64,000 nt of DNA, from assembly GCA_023091735.1 (NCBI GenBank), contig JALKBU010000113.1:1-64000 (forward strand), given 5' to 3'. The notes beneath the pieces were generated by a model, which worked only from the letters and a program-made list of their open reading frames with translations, ran no database searches and was not told where the DNA came from. The first letter of the stretch is position 1; each line of letters begins with the position of its first letter. This document shows positions 40,531 through 51,861 of this stretch, piece by piece. The position numbers and the translations under genes are program-made. This DNA comes from Trichomonas tenax (taxonomy: Eukaryota; Parabasalia; Trichomonadida; Trichomonadidae).

Positions 40531-42633
40531 ATGTCAGGAAGTTCAATTTCTGATATCCAAATCCCAGATGAACTTAAACCGTTGGAAAACATCGATTTCA
40601 TGCTGGAGAACATCTCAGAAGAAACTTTTGACGAAACTTTACAAGTTTTGATAAATTATATTACCGATAATGTCTATTTATACGACGTTTTATGCAGATT
40701 GACGTACTTTTCGATCATAAGGTTGAAGAAATACGGCTTTTATTTCAGACTTTTCGATAGAATCGATAAATTATTTCCTAATTATCAACATTTGTTTCCA
40801 AACACCCGTAAAAACATCACTGAGTACCTAAACGCAATCTCAAAACAACAAAATTCAAATGATATTAATCCAGAACTCTCTTATTCTCCCAAATCCTTGG
40901 AATACATTATAAAATACGATAAATTTGATGAATTTAGCGAATTTACCAATAACAATGACATCAATTGTGCTGAATTATCAATTTCGAATTCCGATTTCTT
41001 TTATCCTTGCGATGTTAGAGCCACAACATTCGCAGCATTCTATGGAGCAAACAACATATTTAAATTTCTTTTCCTTAACGATGTATTTATACATAAAAAT
41101 GCAGCATTTTTTGCCGCATTTAGTGGCAATCATGAAATTCTTCATATATTGCATCAAAACAATCACCCAATGGACCTAGTTCTAATTGCCGCTGTGTATT
41201 CACACAGAGACGACATTTATGATTGGGCAAATTCAAAATTGCAATGTATAATTCCGAATATCGACACTGCATATACATCATATAATTTACACGCGTTCTT
41301 TCATCTTTTTAATGGCAGTATTTCCGATTTATCAATGATGTATTCATTTGATTTGTTCAAATATTTAGTTGAAAATTGCGGAGTTCCTATCAAAGCTTCA
41401 AACAATATAATGTGTGCATATAATTGCAATTCTCCAATGGCTATCAAGTATTTATTCGATTACTCAAGAAAGACACCGGTTGTAGGATTAGAATCATTTT
41501 CTGTTAACTGTATTAATGATATTTGCGTTTCTGCACTCAAAGAATATTTCAGAAATATTGATCACACATATTTGTTAGCTCTCGGCCGAGTATTTGAAAA
41601 TGCTGTAGGCATGAATCAGATTGAAACTGTGAAAGCATTTTTCGAAGCTGGATTTGATCCAAATAATCTCAATCAACAATCTTTTATGACAATGAGTAAA
41701 AGTCCGAAAATGGAGAAACTTCTTATCGACAATGGATTGAAGATTGATATCTTAGTTGCTATTAATTTCTGTTCAGTTGAAGCAATTAAGCACCTGATCA
41801 GTAAAGGAGCCAATATTCACAAACCAGGAAATTATTTCTTAAATGAAACAAAGGATTCTATCTTCACTTCATCATTGTCAATTAAATCAATCTTTCCTGA
41901 ATCAGTTTATCGACCAGAGCACAATAGTTTTCATCGTCCTACTTCAGATTATCAGTATCCCCGTTTCGATATTAACATTCCTAAATCACAGGTACAACAT
42001 ATTACAAATATGCCACTTCATTTCGCTGTAGTGTGCAATAGATTTGATGTTGTCCAGCTTTTAATTGATTCTGGCTGTGATGTTAATGCTCTTGATTACA
42101 AATACAGAACTCCATTGTTTTATTGCACTAGCAAAGAAATTCGAAAGTATCTGTTATCAAAAGGTGCAACTGTAGTTGAAAAAGCAGCAAAATATCTCTT
42201 TCGAGAACTTCAAGTCAACAAAATGCGATCAAATACATCAACATATGAAATAGAAGACCCGTTTGATCTATTGAATGAAAACTTGATAACAGAGTCCAAA
42301 AGAATTGCTAAAATCAAAGGGAAACAGAACATTACAGCAGAAGAAATTTATGAAGCTCTTTTTGCATTTTCTACACAATATGCAAGAAATATCTTAAAGA
42401 AGTCTTCACCAAACGGATCAATTAAAATAGATCAAACAAAATTTGATAAATATAGAGAAGAGGGATTTGAATTCACTCCAGAAGCAATCCTTGCTCTTGG
42501 TACTATATTAAGTTCTTCTCACCGAATTTCTTTCATGGAATTTGATGAGATTCGTAATTATTTTCTTATGGCAAATGGATATTATGAAGAATTGAATAGT
42601 GATCATGAATGCAATGATGATAGTAACCAATAG
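40531..42633 (+). CDS. DUF3447/ankyrin-repeat protein
   Basis: 700 residues. The N-terminal 110 residues are a helical region (PLENIDFMLENISEETFDET, LFPNTRKNITEYL) typical of the trichomonad DUF3447 family. Degenerate ankyrin-like repeats follow (DVRATTFAAFYGANNIFKFL, NAAFFAAFSGNHEILHIL, GLESFSVNCINDICVSAL). Canonical ankyrin units stand at about 490-550: MPLHFAVVCNRFDVVQLLID, SGCDVNALDYKYRTPLFYC. A C-terminal region of about 140 residues has no ankyrin character and includes ESKRIAKIKGKQNITAEEIY. Ankyrin arrays mediate protein binding; the partner is unknown. Intact, with a good initiator. Confidence 0.75.
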   Translation: MSGSSISDIQIPDELKPLENIDFMLENISEETFDETLQVLINYITDNVYLYDVLCRLTYFSIIRLKKYGFYFRLFDRIDKLFPNYQHLFPNTRKNITEYLNAISKQQNSNDINPELSYSPKSLEYIIKYDKFDEFSEFTNNNDINCAELSISNSDFFYPCDVRATTFAAFYGANNIFKFLFLNDVFIHKNAAFFAAFSGNHEILHILHQNNHPMDLVLIAAVYSHRDDIYDWANSKLQCIIPNIDTAYTSYNLHAFFHLFNGSISDLSMMYSFDLFKYLVENCGVPIKASNNIMCAYNCNSPMAIKYLFDYSRKTPVVGLESFSVNCINDICVSALKEYFRNIDHTYLLALGRVFENAVGMNQIETVKAFFEAGFDPNNLNQQSFMTMSKSPKMEKLLIDNGLKIDILVAINFCSVEAIKHLISKGANIHKPGNYFLNETKDSIFTSSLSIKSIFPESVYRPEHNSFHRPTSDYQYPRFDINIPKSQVQHITNMPLHFAVVCNRFDVVQLLIDSGCDVNALDYKYRTPLFYCTSKEIRKYLLSKGATVVEKAAKYLFRELQVNKMRSNTSTYEIEDPFDLLNENLITESKRIAKIKGKQNITAEEIYEALFAFSTQYARNILKKSSPNGSIKIDQTKFDKYREEGFEFTPEAILALGTILSSSHRISFMEFDEIRNYFLMANGYYEELNSDHECNDDSNQ

Positions 42634-44113
42634 GCTTTTGTTTATAGTAAATTTTTGTTGATTTATCATTAAGTTTCATTTTGAGAAACTAATTTTATTG
42701 AACAAAAACAAATTGATACTAAGTTTCATACAAAATCAATTTTGATATGCGATGTTTTCATGCTCAAATTAGTGAGTATCATTGTTTAAGCATATCAAAA
42801 TTGATTTTGTATGAAATTTAGTATCAATTCGTTTTTGTTCAATAAAAAATTCGAAATACTGATAAATTTATTTTCGATAAATTACATATAAGAAAATGAG
42901 TTAAACACAGTGATATCATAATCAAAATCACAAGCAAATTTATGTCTTTGTATTTAGAAGTCCGTAAAAGTAAATGAATGGCTAAATCAAATCTGATTTT
43001 ATCATTGCTCAGCGAGGAAACATGAAATATACTCATGCTTCAACTCAACAGCTCCTAAAATAGGGAAATAGAATGTTGATAATCGAATTTAAGAATCAAA
43101 CCTGTAAATTTCAATTTCAACTTTAAAAAAACGCAGATTCACTTTCTTTCCTTAAATATGTTATCTGCATCTCTAAGAAATCAGAAATCATTGAGCTGTT
43201 ACTGTGTATAAATCATCAATAGAACAAGAAATATAGAAAATAGAAATTTAAGGAATTCAACGATGTTTCATCGATCAATAAGCTCTATTATTCTTAAAAA
43301 TATGTTTCATTATACTTATATAACTTGATTCTATATCTAAACTAATTCTATTGCAAATCAATTCTTCATAGAAAGAATCAGTCAGATTATACACAAAACT
43401 GAGTGAATTCAGGACAAAATCAGAAACATGTTATGCAATCAATCATCCTTTTTACATGCGTATGGAAAATAATTTTTTGCTTGCTTGAAACAATTCAGAA
43501 TTCATCGATTACTTTTGCAATAGCCTGAATAGTAAAAATATAATGAATAGCATGTTCATTTCCTAATAAATGTTCAATGGTAGATCATATTGTAAATTCC
43601 TAATGATGAAACTTGAGCACTTGTAATGCATTGGAACTGAATTAAGAATCTTATACCAAATTAAGGTAATTCTCGTATTAAATTAAAATTCTCTAAATTT
43701 TGGCTTGTTACCTTCAATATGGTGACAAATATAACATATTTTTCATTCTCAAAATCATCTTCCATAAATTATGCTGCATACTAAATGATTTTCAGTATTC
43801 TAAATTTATAAATTCGGATTTAAACATTTTTCTGTGAATGAAACTTCATAGATAGAGGATGAAAACAATTCTTTCGCTTTGTTTTCTTGCAATGTTGAAT
43901 ATAAATTTAGAAATTTTGATCATCTTCTTGATATATTGATACCGATAAAATAGCATGGAAAAACTATTGCCCCCTTTCATTTCATTCTAAAACCCTGTAA
44001 AGCGTCTTTAAAAGACAATAAGACAATAAAAACAGAGTTTTAAAGAACAAAGAAATTTATGTCAAATAAAACGATTTTTGTCATGTAAATAAAACTGTAC
44101 GTTTATTCTGCAT
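42634..44113. other. Intergenic region with a large palindrome
   Basis: About 1.5 kb. It contains the 55-bp-arm inverted repeat at 42696-42844, just after the ankyrin gene; the rest is AT-rich without recognised features. Confidence 0.55.
42696..42844. repeat. Inverted repeat: 55-bp arms, 39-nt loop
   Basis: Arm 42696-42750 pairs with 42790-42844 with two mismatches (53/55). It lies within 65 bases downstream of the ankyrin gene stop codon. Loop size equals that of stem-loop 2 at 8719-8795. Confidence 0.85.
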
Positions 44114-45466
44114 ATGTCATCGATTGAAGTGGAATATTATGAAGAATCGATGCCTGCAATTATCAGTACTCCAATTTCGAAACGAGACAACAATATTTCG
44201 ATTCAGGCTCCGAATATTGAATTCATACCTCAATATCACGATCAAAAATTAGAAATTAAAGCACAAATTCACCAATTAAAGACAAGATATAAGTTTTTAC
44301 AAGAAGCTAGACAAAAACAGCAACAGAATTTAGTTTCAAATAACGAATTATTACGCATAAAATCGCAAATCAGCTATTCTTTAATGAATAAGCAGTCTAT
44401 AGACTTGACAGATATCATTTATGCACTCGTTGAAGAAGAAAGAGAATGTAGAACGCTTGTTGAAAAACAAGTTACATTAGAAAGACAAATTTCGAATGAA
44501 ATTTCTGTGAGAGAGCACTTTGTAAGCAATCTAAAGATCATCGATAATGCCATAGATTTATCAAATATACCTATAAATCCTATAAAACTTAGAGATGTCC
44601 CAATTAACTGTTTAGAAAGTTTGCCTTTACAAATTTCTCTTTTACAAGCAAAATACGATAACTTGAAGTCAGATATAGATCATCTCGAAAAAGATTATGA
44701 TGAAAAGAAGCCTACATCGCAAATTTTGAATGATATATCTAAAACATATAGTACACGATGGAGGATTGAAGTTTTGGGTCTGAAAGACGTTAATGATGAT
44801 ATAAAATTGATGAAGCAGCAAATTGCAGATTCACAAAATTATATCTTGAAATTAGAAGAATCGAACTCTAAGGACAGGAGGAGGGTTACATATAACAAAG
44901 ATGCATATCATTCTTCTTATAATAGTCTTGTTCAACAGGTTAATAATAATATGAAATATTTTAACGAGCAAATGAACATTTTAGATGCCGAGAAACAGAA
45001 AATAGAGTCAAATATCTTCACATTATCCAATTCAACAAAAGTATTATCTCAAGAAATCGAAGAATTAAATTCGCAATTAATTGAAAAAGTTAAAATTCAT
45101 GAAGCAATAGAAGAACTAACTCCGATAGACAACAGCCAACAGGAGCATTCCAACAACTTCAATCCATACTCAGTTCTCGAGACAAGTCTTCAAAATCACA
45201 AACAACAATTGTTGAAACAAATCGATGAATTCAATATCGGTTACATGCAAACTAGAACTAATTACAAGATTTCATTATCACATAAAAAGCACCAAGTTCA
45301 AAAGCTGAATGATAAATATAAAAGTATTAAGCAAGAACTTGACAAAATTAAAGAAGAAACGCCAAAAGAAAACACAGCGGATATAAATAATCTTCAAGAG
45401 AATGTTGAGAAGAATCTTAATGATTTATTGAGCCTTGCTTCCATTGAAAGCATAGGAAATGCTTAG
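44114..45466 (+). CDS. Coiled-coil protein, unknown function
   Basis: 450 residues. After a short disordered start (EVEYYEESMPAIISTPISKR), nearly the whole protein is heptad-patterned helix: about 45-170, 185-220, 240-345 and 370-440 (for example LEIKAQIHQLKTRYKFLQEA and HKKHQVQKLNDKYKSIKQEL). Two breaks contain Pro-rich turns (SNIPINPIKLRDVP, EELTPIDNSQ). Composition and length would fit cytoskeletal or flagellar coiled-coil proteins of trichomonads, but no family signature is seen. No canonical initiator is adjacent. Confidence 0.65.
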   Translation: MSSIEVEYYEESMPAIISTPISKRDNNISIQAPNIEFIPQYHDQKLEIKAQIHQLKTRYKFLQEARQKQQQNLVSNNELLRIKSQISYSLMNKQSIDLTDIIYALVEEERECRTLVEKQVTLERQISNEISVREHFVSNLKIIDNAIDLSNIPINPIKLRDVPINCLESLPLQISLLQAKYDNLKSDIDHLEKDYDEKKPTSQILNDISKTYSTRWRIEVLGLKDVNDDIKLMKQQIADSQNYILKLEESNSKDRRRVTYNKDAYHSSYNSLVQQVNNNMKYFNEQMNILDAEKQKIESNIFTLSNSTKVLSQEIEELNSQLIEKVKIHEAIEELTPIDNSQQEHSNNFNPYSVLETSLQNHKQQLLKQIDEFNIGYMQTRTNYKISLSHKKHQVQKLNDKYKSIKQELDKIKEETPKENTADINNLQENVEKNLNDLLSLASIESIGNA

Positions 45467-47292
45467 TCATATTTTTATTATTGTTTGTTTTGTATTAAAT
45501 CTATATTATTAATGCACAATTGTTTTGGAAGAATATTGATATATTTCGATGTCCAAAAATCATTGGAATTCAAAGAATGCATTTTTATATTAAAATACAT
45601 TTGGAATATTGTAATGAAACACTCAATGATGGATCTAAAATCTATATTGTGATATTTGTTCCTCTTATCAGCGAATTACAAAAATTGTTTTATTGACATT
45701 GTAAATAATTTTTTTTCGATCAATTGAACTTCGAGAGTTTATTCTGAAGATATATACATTTTGGAATATGCTTAAGTAACTATATATGAAGGTATCATTT
45801 AGCATCAACTCTATTAAAATCAAAATCAAGATCACTTTCATAACTCAAAAAATGTTCTTATAATCATATTTATAATTAAATAGAATTGCATAAAAATAAT
45901 TTTCCAATTATAATGAACAATCGGTTTTCAAATTAATGATATATTAAAAGATTTGATTTTATGTGAAAATAAATGCATATATTTCATTATGATTCACATG
46001 TAAATAGAATTAAATATTTCATTTGTAAATAGTATTTATTATCAATTTAATGAGTAAATCATATTTATTAAATTTTTGAATCTGATTAAATTCAAAATAG
46101 CAAAATTTCGCCTTACCACCGTATTCATAATACTAACCATAGTGATTGTGTTATGTCATAAAAGTACTCTTGCAAATGGGTTAATAATATCTGTCAATTA
46201 ATGGATGATCATCAAAGATATCATTCAAATGCAAAAGAATAGCAAAATAATATATAAATATGTTAGGTAAGCATAATGACACTGCTATTTCCTTTAAAAT
46301 GGGAAGTATAAATTTAAGATTTTCGAAATATCGAAAATGAAATGATTTTATATGATGAATATTCATATAAACTTCTATAATATGATCACAATTTACCTTG
46401 AACAAGATCTTTAAATATTTTTATGTTTTAATGCGTTATCTCCAAAACACAATAAAAAATGCATTACTTTCAAGAATAAAAGCACTCCAGTTTCAAAAAG
46501 AGTTGAATTTGAAGGAGCCTGTAATTTCATCATTACTTCTTGTTATTCTCTGTCAATCTTGGCACTTCATAGGATAATAAACTTCGATGATGAATTAACA
46601 AATGCATAAAAACACTCATAATTTTATTTCTCATTAAGAGTTCACAATTTAACCTTATAAATCTCCTCAATTGTAATAGTTTTTCACCCAATTTACAGTA
46701 GCAAAATCTGATGCATTCAATCACAATTTCTATTCAAATTGAAAAATGTTAACAAAAAATAAAATGATTTTTATAAAATTAAAAGGAAGTCTCTAAATAT
46801 ATCCGATGATTAAAAATATATAACCGATAATTGAAATAATGATTATAAAATTTGGGAATCATTATTATGATCACATAGTGCACAATGAAACAATTTTCTG
46901 AAAAGCCAAAATTTTTTACAAATTCCCAAAAAGTTTCTTGTTTGGCTTGAAATGCTCATAAATATAAAAGAATTTTGGATATTGGTAGATAGAAATGAAA
47001 GTTGTTTTGACCTTTTATTTGAGACTTAAATTTGAAACCGATTTTTTTCTATAACGAATTTATAATCAACATAAAATCTCTAAAATACTGATTAATAATA
47101 CATGAGCACTCGTATTGCTCATTATCTCTCATTAAAAGATTTTGTTAATTCTTTTTTATTGTGTATATTATATATTATAGAGTTAAAAGGTTCACTTTTG
47201 ATTGAAATGTTCTAGATTGTACTCTGAAATTTTTAATTTCATTGAAAATTGTATTTGTTAATTCTGATTTGAAGGCGCTCAACCATTTAGAA
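45467..47292. other. Long intergenic region
   Basis: 1.8 kb of AT-rich DNA. Small open frames at 46181-46405 and 46533-46724 on the minus strand lack start context and recognisable domains. No repeats noticed. Confidence 0.5.
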
Positions 47293-49334
47293 TGCAGGAT
47301 AGACCTTCTAGTGGCTCTAATTCAGCTAATGACCTCTCTGCAAGTCTCTCCAGCAAGATTGAAGATTTAGTTGATGTTCCTGTTTCTCAGAAGACTGCAT
47401 AAGCTCTTGTTGAGCTGTTTAACTACTTCAATATCCATGCTCCAAGATTTAAGATCGTTTACCAGATAATTACTGCAATTAGGTTCTTCCAACTCATCGG
47501 AGGATCCTTGATGACTACGGAACTTTAACTTTCAACGCAATCTCAATAACATCTGTTTTCTTCCATTTAGTTCCAATCCAATACAGAGAAGGAAATGAAA
47601 AGATCATTCTAATAGTAATAGACAGCTTATTAGTAGCGTTCGGATTATACTTAGTTATCACTGCTTTCAACTACAAGTCTACATCAAAAGTATCACGAAC
47701 ATCAATTATAAATCTCAGTCATTTCATCGCTATAGGTCCTTATTTGATTCTTCCAATTGCTGCTCAATACATGGGACAGATGATCTCTCCTGTGATCGCC
47801 GATAGACAATTCAAACTTCTTGAAACAATTCTTAAAGTGATTACCGTCCTAATTTGCCTGTTTTACATTTGGGTGATGATCAAAATATTTACGACAACAA
47901 TCATCTTCAGAGCTTCAAGTTTCCAAAATCTTGAAGGCCCTCCACAGAACAAAATCTTCATCATTACGATTGTCGACACATTGTCGTGCGCTCTTGCTAC
48001 AAACTTCAATGTCAATTTCACAATGGGAATTACAATTTGCTGCTTCTGTTTATATGCATTTGGAATTTCCACGGTTTTCAATTGCGGAACATTCATCAAG
48101 AATTCCAACCAAATGATGATTCTTGGAGGCTGCATTTTAGGTATTTTTGTTAGTGGTTTCAACATTTATTTTAGTATCAATACTGAATTCGTTTATTCAG
48201 AATGGTACTTTGTTAGTTTTGTTCTTGCTGCAGCTGTTTCTTTCGGCTTTGCTTATTTAATCATTCGCTTACGTGTTAAATCAGACCTGAAGTTATTAGA
48301 TGAAATAGAATCAACACAAGACATAACAATAGTGAAATCGAAATGAAAGCTGAAACAGCTCATTATCACAGGATTCAACTATTGCCATGATATATGTATG
48401 GACTTTTCGATTTTCAAGATGGCAATTGTTAATCGGAAAGATGAAGTTGATGTTTGGGCTGCTTATGCAAAGTTCATTGCGAGATATCCCGAATCTTCAA
48501 GTACTCTTGCTTTCATTATCAAACACGTGAACATGATCAAGAAGAATGAAGATATGGTTAAGCTGCTCGAAATTGTCGTAACGAACATCATCAATACAAG
48601 AGAAACTCAACTCACACGCCAACTTAGAACAAAGATCAATAAAATCGCTAAACAGTTCATCAAAGCCAAAAACAGGCTGAGAAACATTTGGGACTTGATA
48701 CTGCAGGGAAGCACAAATGATATGGGATCAGCAATAAAACTTGCATATGAAAGCGTTAAAGAATGTGAAACAGATGTTCTCTACCTTAACATGTTGTATC
48801 CTAATAACATATTCGCATTAAAGCAATATTCCAGATTTTTACACGAAATCGAATCTGATTCTAACTTACGAAGAAAGAGTTAATAACATCAAGAAACTAC
48901 AGCGAGGAAACAGAATTTGTGCAGACACAGTTCATGATTTAGGTATTGAAGCATTTCCAAGTTTACCTGATGCTATTCACGAAGTCGAAAATATTACAAA
49001 AACAAACGGTGATGGAGAATCAGGTTTCTTGGTAGATGAAGAAGAAATTGATTACGAAAAATATGAAACTAGTTTAAGAATCATTAATGAACATAAAGTG
49101 CCAGCAATTGGATATATGTATACAACAACAATAATTGCATTCATTTTCTTGATCTTGGTTCCAATGATCTGTGCTGTTTTCTATTCCTTTGAAGACATGC
49201 TTATTGAGCCTCTTCAATATATGCAAGGCATTGCTTACATTCGTAACATTGTTAATGCAATTCCATGCTTCACAGTTAGAGCTTTATTCGAAGAATTAGA
49301 AGAATATTATTTAGTTGAACCTATACAAATTTAA
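47293..49334 (+). pseudogene. Broken multi-TM cyclase-receptor N-terminal half
   Basis: Begins MQDRPSSGSNSANDLSASLS at 47293. Lesions: TAA at 47400, a second TAA near 47526 with a frame change nearby, an in-frame TGA at 48344-48346, and a frameshift near 48870. The reading continues with alternating membrane segments (LIVIDSLLVAFGLYLVITAF, IIFIITIVDTLSCAL-type, IFVSGFNIYFSI) and cytosolic segments such as FNYFNIHAPRFKIVYQIITA, YLNMLYPNNIFALKQYSRFL and VNNIKKLQRGNRICADTVHD. These resemble the membrane and linker region of the large receptor-type adenylyl/guanylyl cyclases expanded in trichomonads. No cyclase catalytic domain follows; the sequence ends after one more TM at 49334. Confidence 0.6.
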
Positions 49335-50150
49335 TTTTTGTTTATAATATGAATAAAATACTTTCTTCAATTAAATTTCATATGGCTTGCTTTTTATTTG
49401 ATTAAGATATTTTGGTCCTATCATTAAAATATTTAGAAACAAGAATTTTTTTGAATATTTTTGATTAAAACTTATTTAGACATGTTCAATTATTTGTTGC
49501 AAATGATGTAAAATGGAGATTATCAATCGATATTAACTTGAATAAGTCAAGAATGAAAAGTATTAGAAATATGACGATTTTGAAAATTACATGGCAAAAG
49601 GCTCTTTACACGACAAAAATATTTCAGTCAAAATATGGATGAGCGAATTGGCAAAAATGGGCCAATTCGGTAAAATTGCAGACCTAGTTTGCGAATGGCG
49701 AAAATTTTCGCACTGAAAAGTAACATTGTTGTGCCAATTTTTTAGGAATTATATTTGTATCCTAAAATATCACCACAGAGATATACCAGTAGCATTTGTG
49801 ATTATAATTTCACAACATTGAAGAAAGGTGTTTGCACTCCTTCCGCCCAGCCAATTTGTACCCTGCTCATAAGGTAGATACCTGGAATCATATATAGCGT
49901 CCCTAACGAAATAAGGAGAAAGACACTCGAAAAATCTAACAAGGTGTCAAAAAATAGTGGAAGCACCTTATTAGCGAATTTTATCACTTTTCTTCTAATT
50001 ACACAGGGGTTATATTAATTATCGAGGGAAAATATGTGATAATATGGGGGAGAAAATGTTATAAAGGGTATTCCAAGAGTTTCAATAAAAGGGGGGATTG
50101 AAAATAATAAGGGGGCTTTTATTATAGAGGCCAAACTGCATTATAAAGGG
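49335..50150. other. Non-coding region with dispersed repeat sequence
   Basis: Contains a hairpin at 49644-49669 (stem CGAATTGGC, 8-nt loop), a 59-base repeat (49912-49970) that recurs inverted at 63109-63167, and TTATAAAGGGTA at 50059 and 50141. An open frame over 49802-49987 on the minus strand starts only with GTG. Confidence 0.5.
49912..49970 (-). repeat. Dispersed 59-bp repeat, copy 1
   Basis: Read on the minus strand it matches 63109-63167 at 55 of 59 positions, including TATTTTTTGACACC and GTGTCTTTCTCCTTA. Both copies could encode the same peptide stretch (LFFDTLLDFS), which hints at descent from a coding transposon or gene family. Confidence 0.65.
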
Positions 50151-50789
50151 TAAGGATGTTGTTTTGGAAGATTATTCACTAAATTTCATGAAGTTTCTCA
50201 AATCTTCCAAGGTCTCAAAACTCTTCCAAAAATTGAACAGGGAAAAAGTAGCTCTGTTCGAAAATATAGGGTACCATCCAAACATTGTATATAGCATCAG
50301 AGGCATTATTAGGTGGTAATGGATTTATTAAACATGTGTTTTTGATGGGAAAATCATGGGATTTTTAGCAATTTAAAAGCATGCGGCGGTTATACGCAAA
50401 GCACGTTATTTTTTTACTCAATACGCACATTTTCCACGCGTGCCGCTTTGCGGAACGCTCGGTTCTATTGAGAGTGGTGCCGCCGCTCCGAAACCCACCC
50501 CTGCAAAATCATCCACAAAAATTGAATTGAATGGCACATTTTTAATTTGAATGCTTTGACACATTTTAGATGCAGGACAATCAATATAGCTATTTTGCAG
50601 CAAAAAATTTGAACACGCACAAAATTCTTAAGTGCGTATAATTCTGAGTACGCAAACTTTGTAGGCTATACAAAATTGAAAAGGTCTGGTCGATTTTCAG
50701 AAAAAAATTCAAAAAATAATCGTTGCTTGGAAGATGAATTTTTAGGCGTTTTTGCATTTTCCTAAGGTTCTTCCAAAATGACATCCTTA
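50151..50789. mobile_element. Possible MITE with 21-bp terminal inverted repeats
   Basis: TAAGGATGTTGTTTTGGAAG plus A (50151-50171) pairs with 50769-50789 with two mismatches. TTATAAAGGGT sequences flank both ends (50141 and 50787). The interior is non-coding, with a GC-rich patch near 50440-50510. No transposase seen. Confidence 0.4.
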
Positions 50790-50916
50790 TAAAGGGTCCT
50801 TGGGTTGCTCCCTCCGCGCGATCCTTAAAAATGTCGAGTTCGCACATCCATAGTCAAATTTGATTTTTTACATGACAACTTTTAAAGCAGAGTTCGAAGC
50901 AACCCCTTTTATTTTT

Positions 50917-50921
50917 TCATT
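50917..50921 (+). promoter_or_regulatory. Initiator-like TCATT before the AKR pseudogene
   Basis: TCATTTAG with A at 50919, six bases before the ATG at 50925. Preserved although the coding sequence is broken. Confidence 0.5.
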
Positions 50922-50924
50922 TAG

Positions 50925-51861
50925 ATGGACAAAATTCCAAGTATTGGCTTAGGAACATATCTCACAAAGGATTCGGCGTAATTAAAGGCTGCAGTTCACT
51001 GTGCCATCAAAGAATGTGGCTATAGGCATATTGACTGCGCTACATATTACAAAAATCAGGAAATAATCGGTGAAGCACTTGAAGCAGTCCTTTCAAGTGA
51101 TAAAGTTAAGCGTGGAGAACTTTGGATTACTTCAAAAAATCTGGAATACCAAACACAGACCAGATTTATTGATCGCTGATGTTAAACATACATTGAAACA
51201 GCTTAAATTAGATTACTTAGACTTACTTTTGATACATTAGCCGATTGCTTTCCAATCACGTGAAGACGATGAGTTCATGCCAAAGGATGAAAACGGAAAA
51301 ATCATTTTAGAACAAATCGACATTCTTGAAACTTGGTCAGGAATGGAAAAATGCCTCGAAATGGGACTCGCCAAACACATTGGTGTTTCCAATTTCTCGA
51401 TCGAACAAATTGAAAGAATTAGATATGATCCAAACACTAAAATCCAGCCATACTGCAATCAGGTTGAATCACATCTTTATAGTCAGCAAACACTAATGCT
51501 TGAATACCTCACAAAGATGAAATTGTACATGATTTCATACACATGCTTAGGAAGAGCCACACTTGCAGGTCCACATGGTTATCCTTTGTTCCAGGATCCT
51601 GTTTTATGCCAAATTGCACAAGAGTTAGGTAAAAAACCTGCGCAGATTGATTTGAAATTCCTTCTGCAGAGTTCTCCTTACGTCGTCGCTATTCCAATGT
51701 CAATGAACCCAGTTAACCTCAAAGGAAACATTTCCTTTGATTTCGAATTATCAGAGAAGCAAATGGAAATGCTCCGTGAGAGACAATTCGGATGGAGATT
51801 TGTTGACCCAATGAGGAACTGGAAAGTTGATGCCTTATCCCTAGGACACAATTCATGCTAA
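50925..51861 (+). pseudogene. Aldo/keto reductase, broken
   Basis: The reading starts MDKIPSIGLGTYLTKDSA and hits TAA at codon 19. It continues GYRHIDCATYYKNQEIIGEA, holding the AKR catalytic Asp and Tyr, then GELWITSK with the catalytic Lys. A frameshift follows (near 51138), then LKLDYLDLLLIH with the catalytic His, where the Trp of the usual HWP is a TAG stop. From 51277 a clean stretch to 51861 carries the rest of the barrel: LAKHIGVSNFS, IQPYCNQVE, SYTCLGRATLAG and the cofactor-side FLLQSSPYVVAIPMS. The family reduces carbonyls with NAD(P)H. Two nonsense codons and one frameshift inactivate it. Confidence 0.8.

Noticed and set aside
47293..49334. Introns as the cause of the broken frames in the cyclase-like locus
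   Set aside because: The breaks are single stops or one-base shifts with no intervening sequence and no GT...AG with the trichomonad branch motif.
49802..49987. 61-residue hydrophobic ORF on the minus strand as a gene
   Set aside because: It opens only with GTG, lacks an initiator, and overlaps a dispersed repeat; better explained as repeat-derived.
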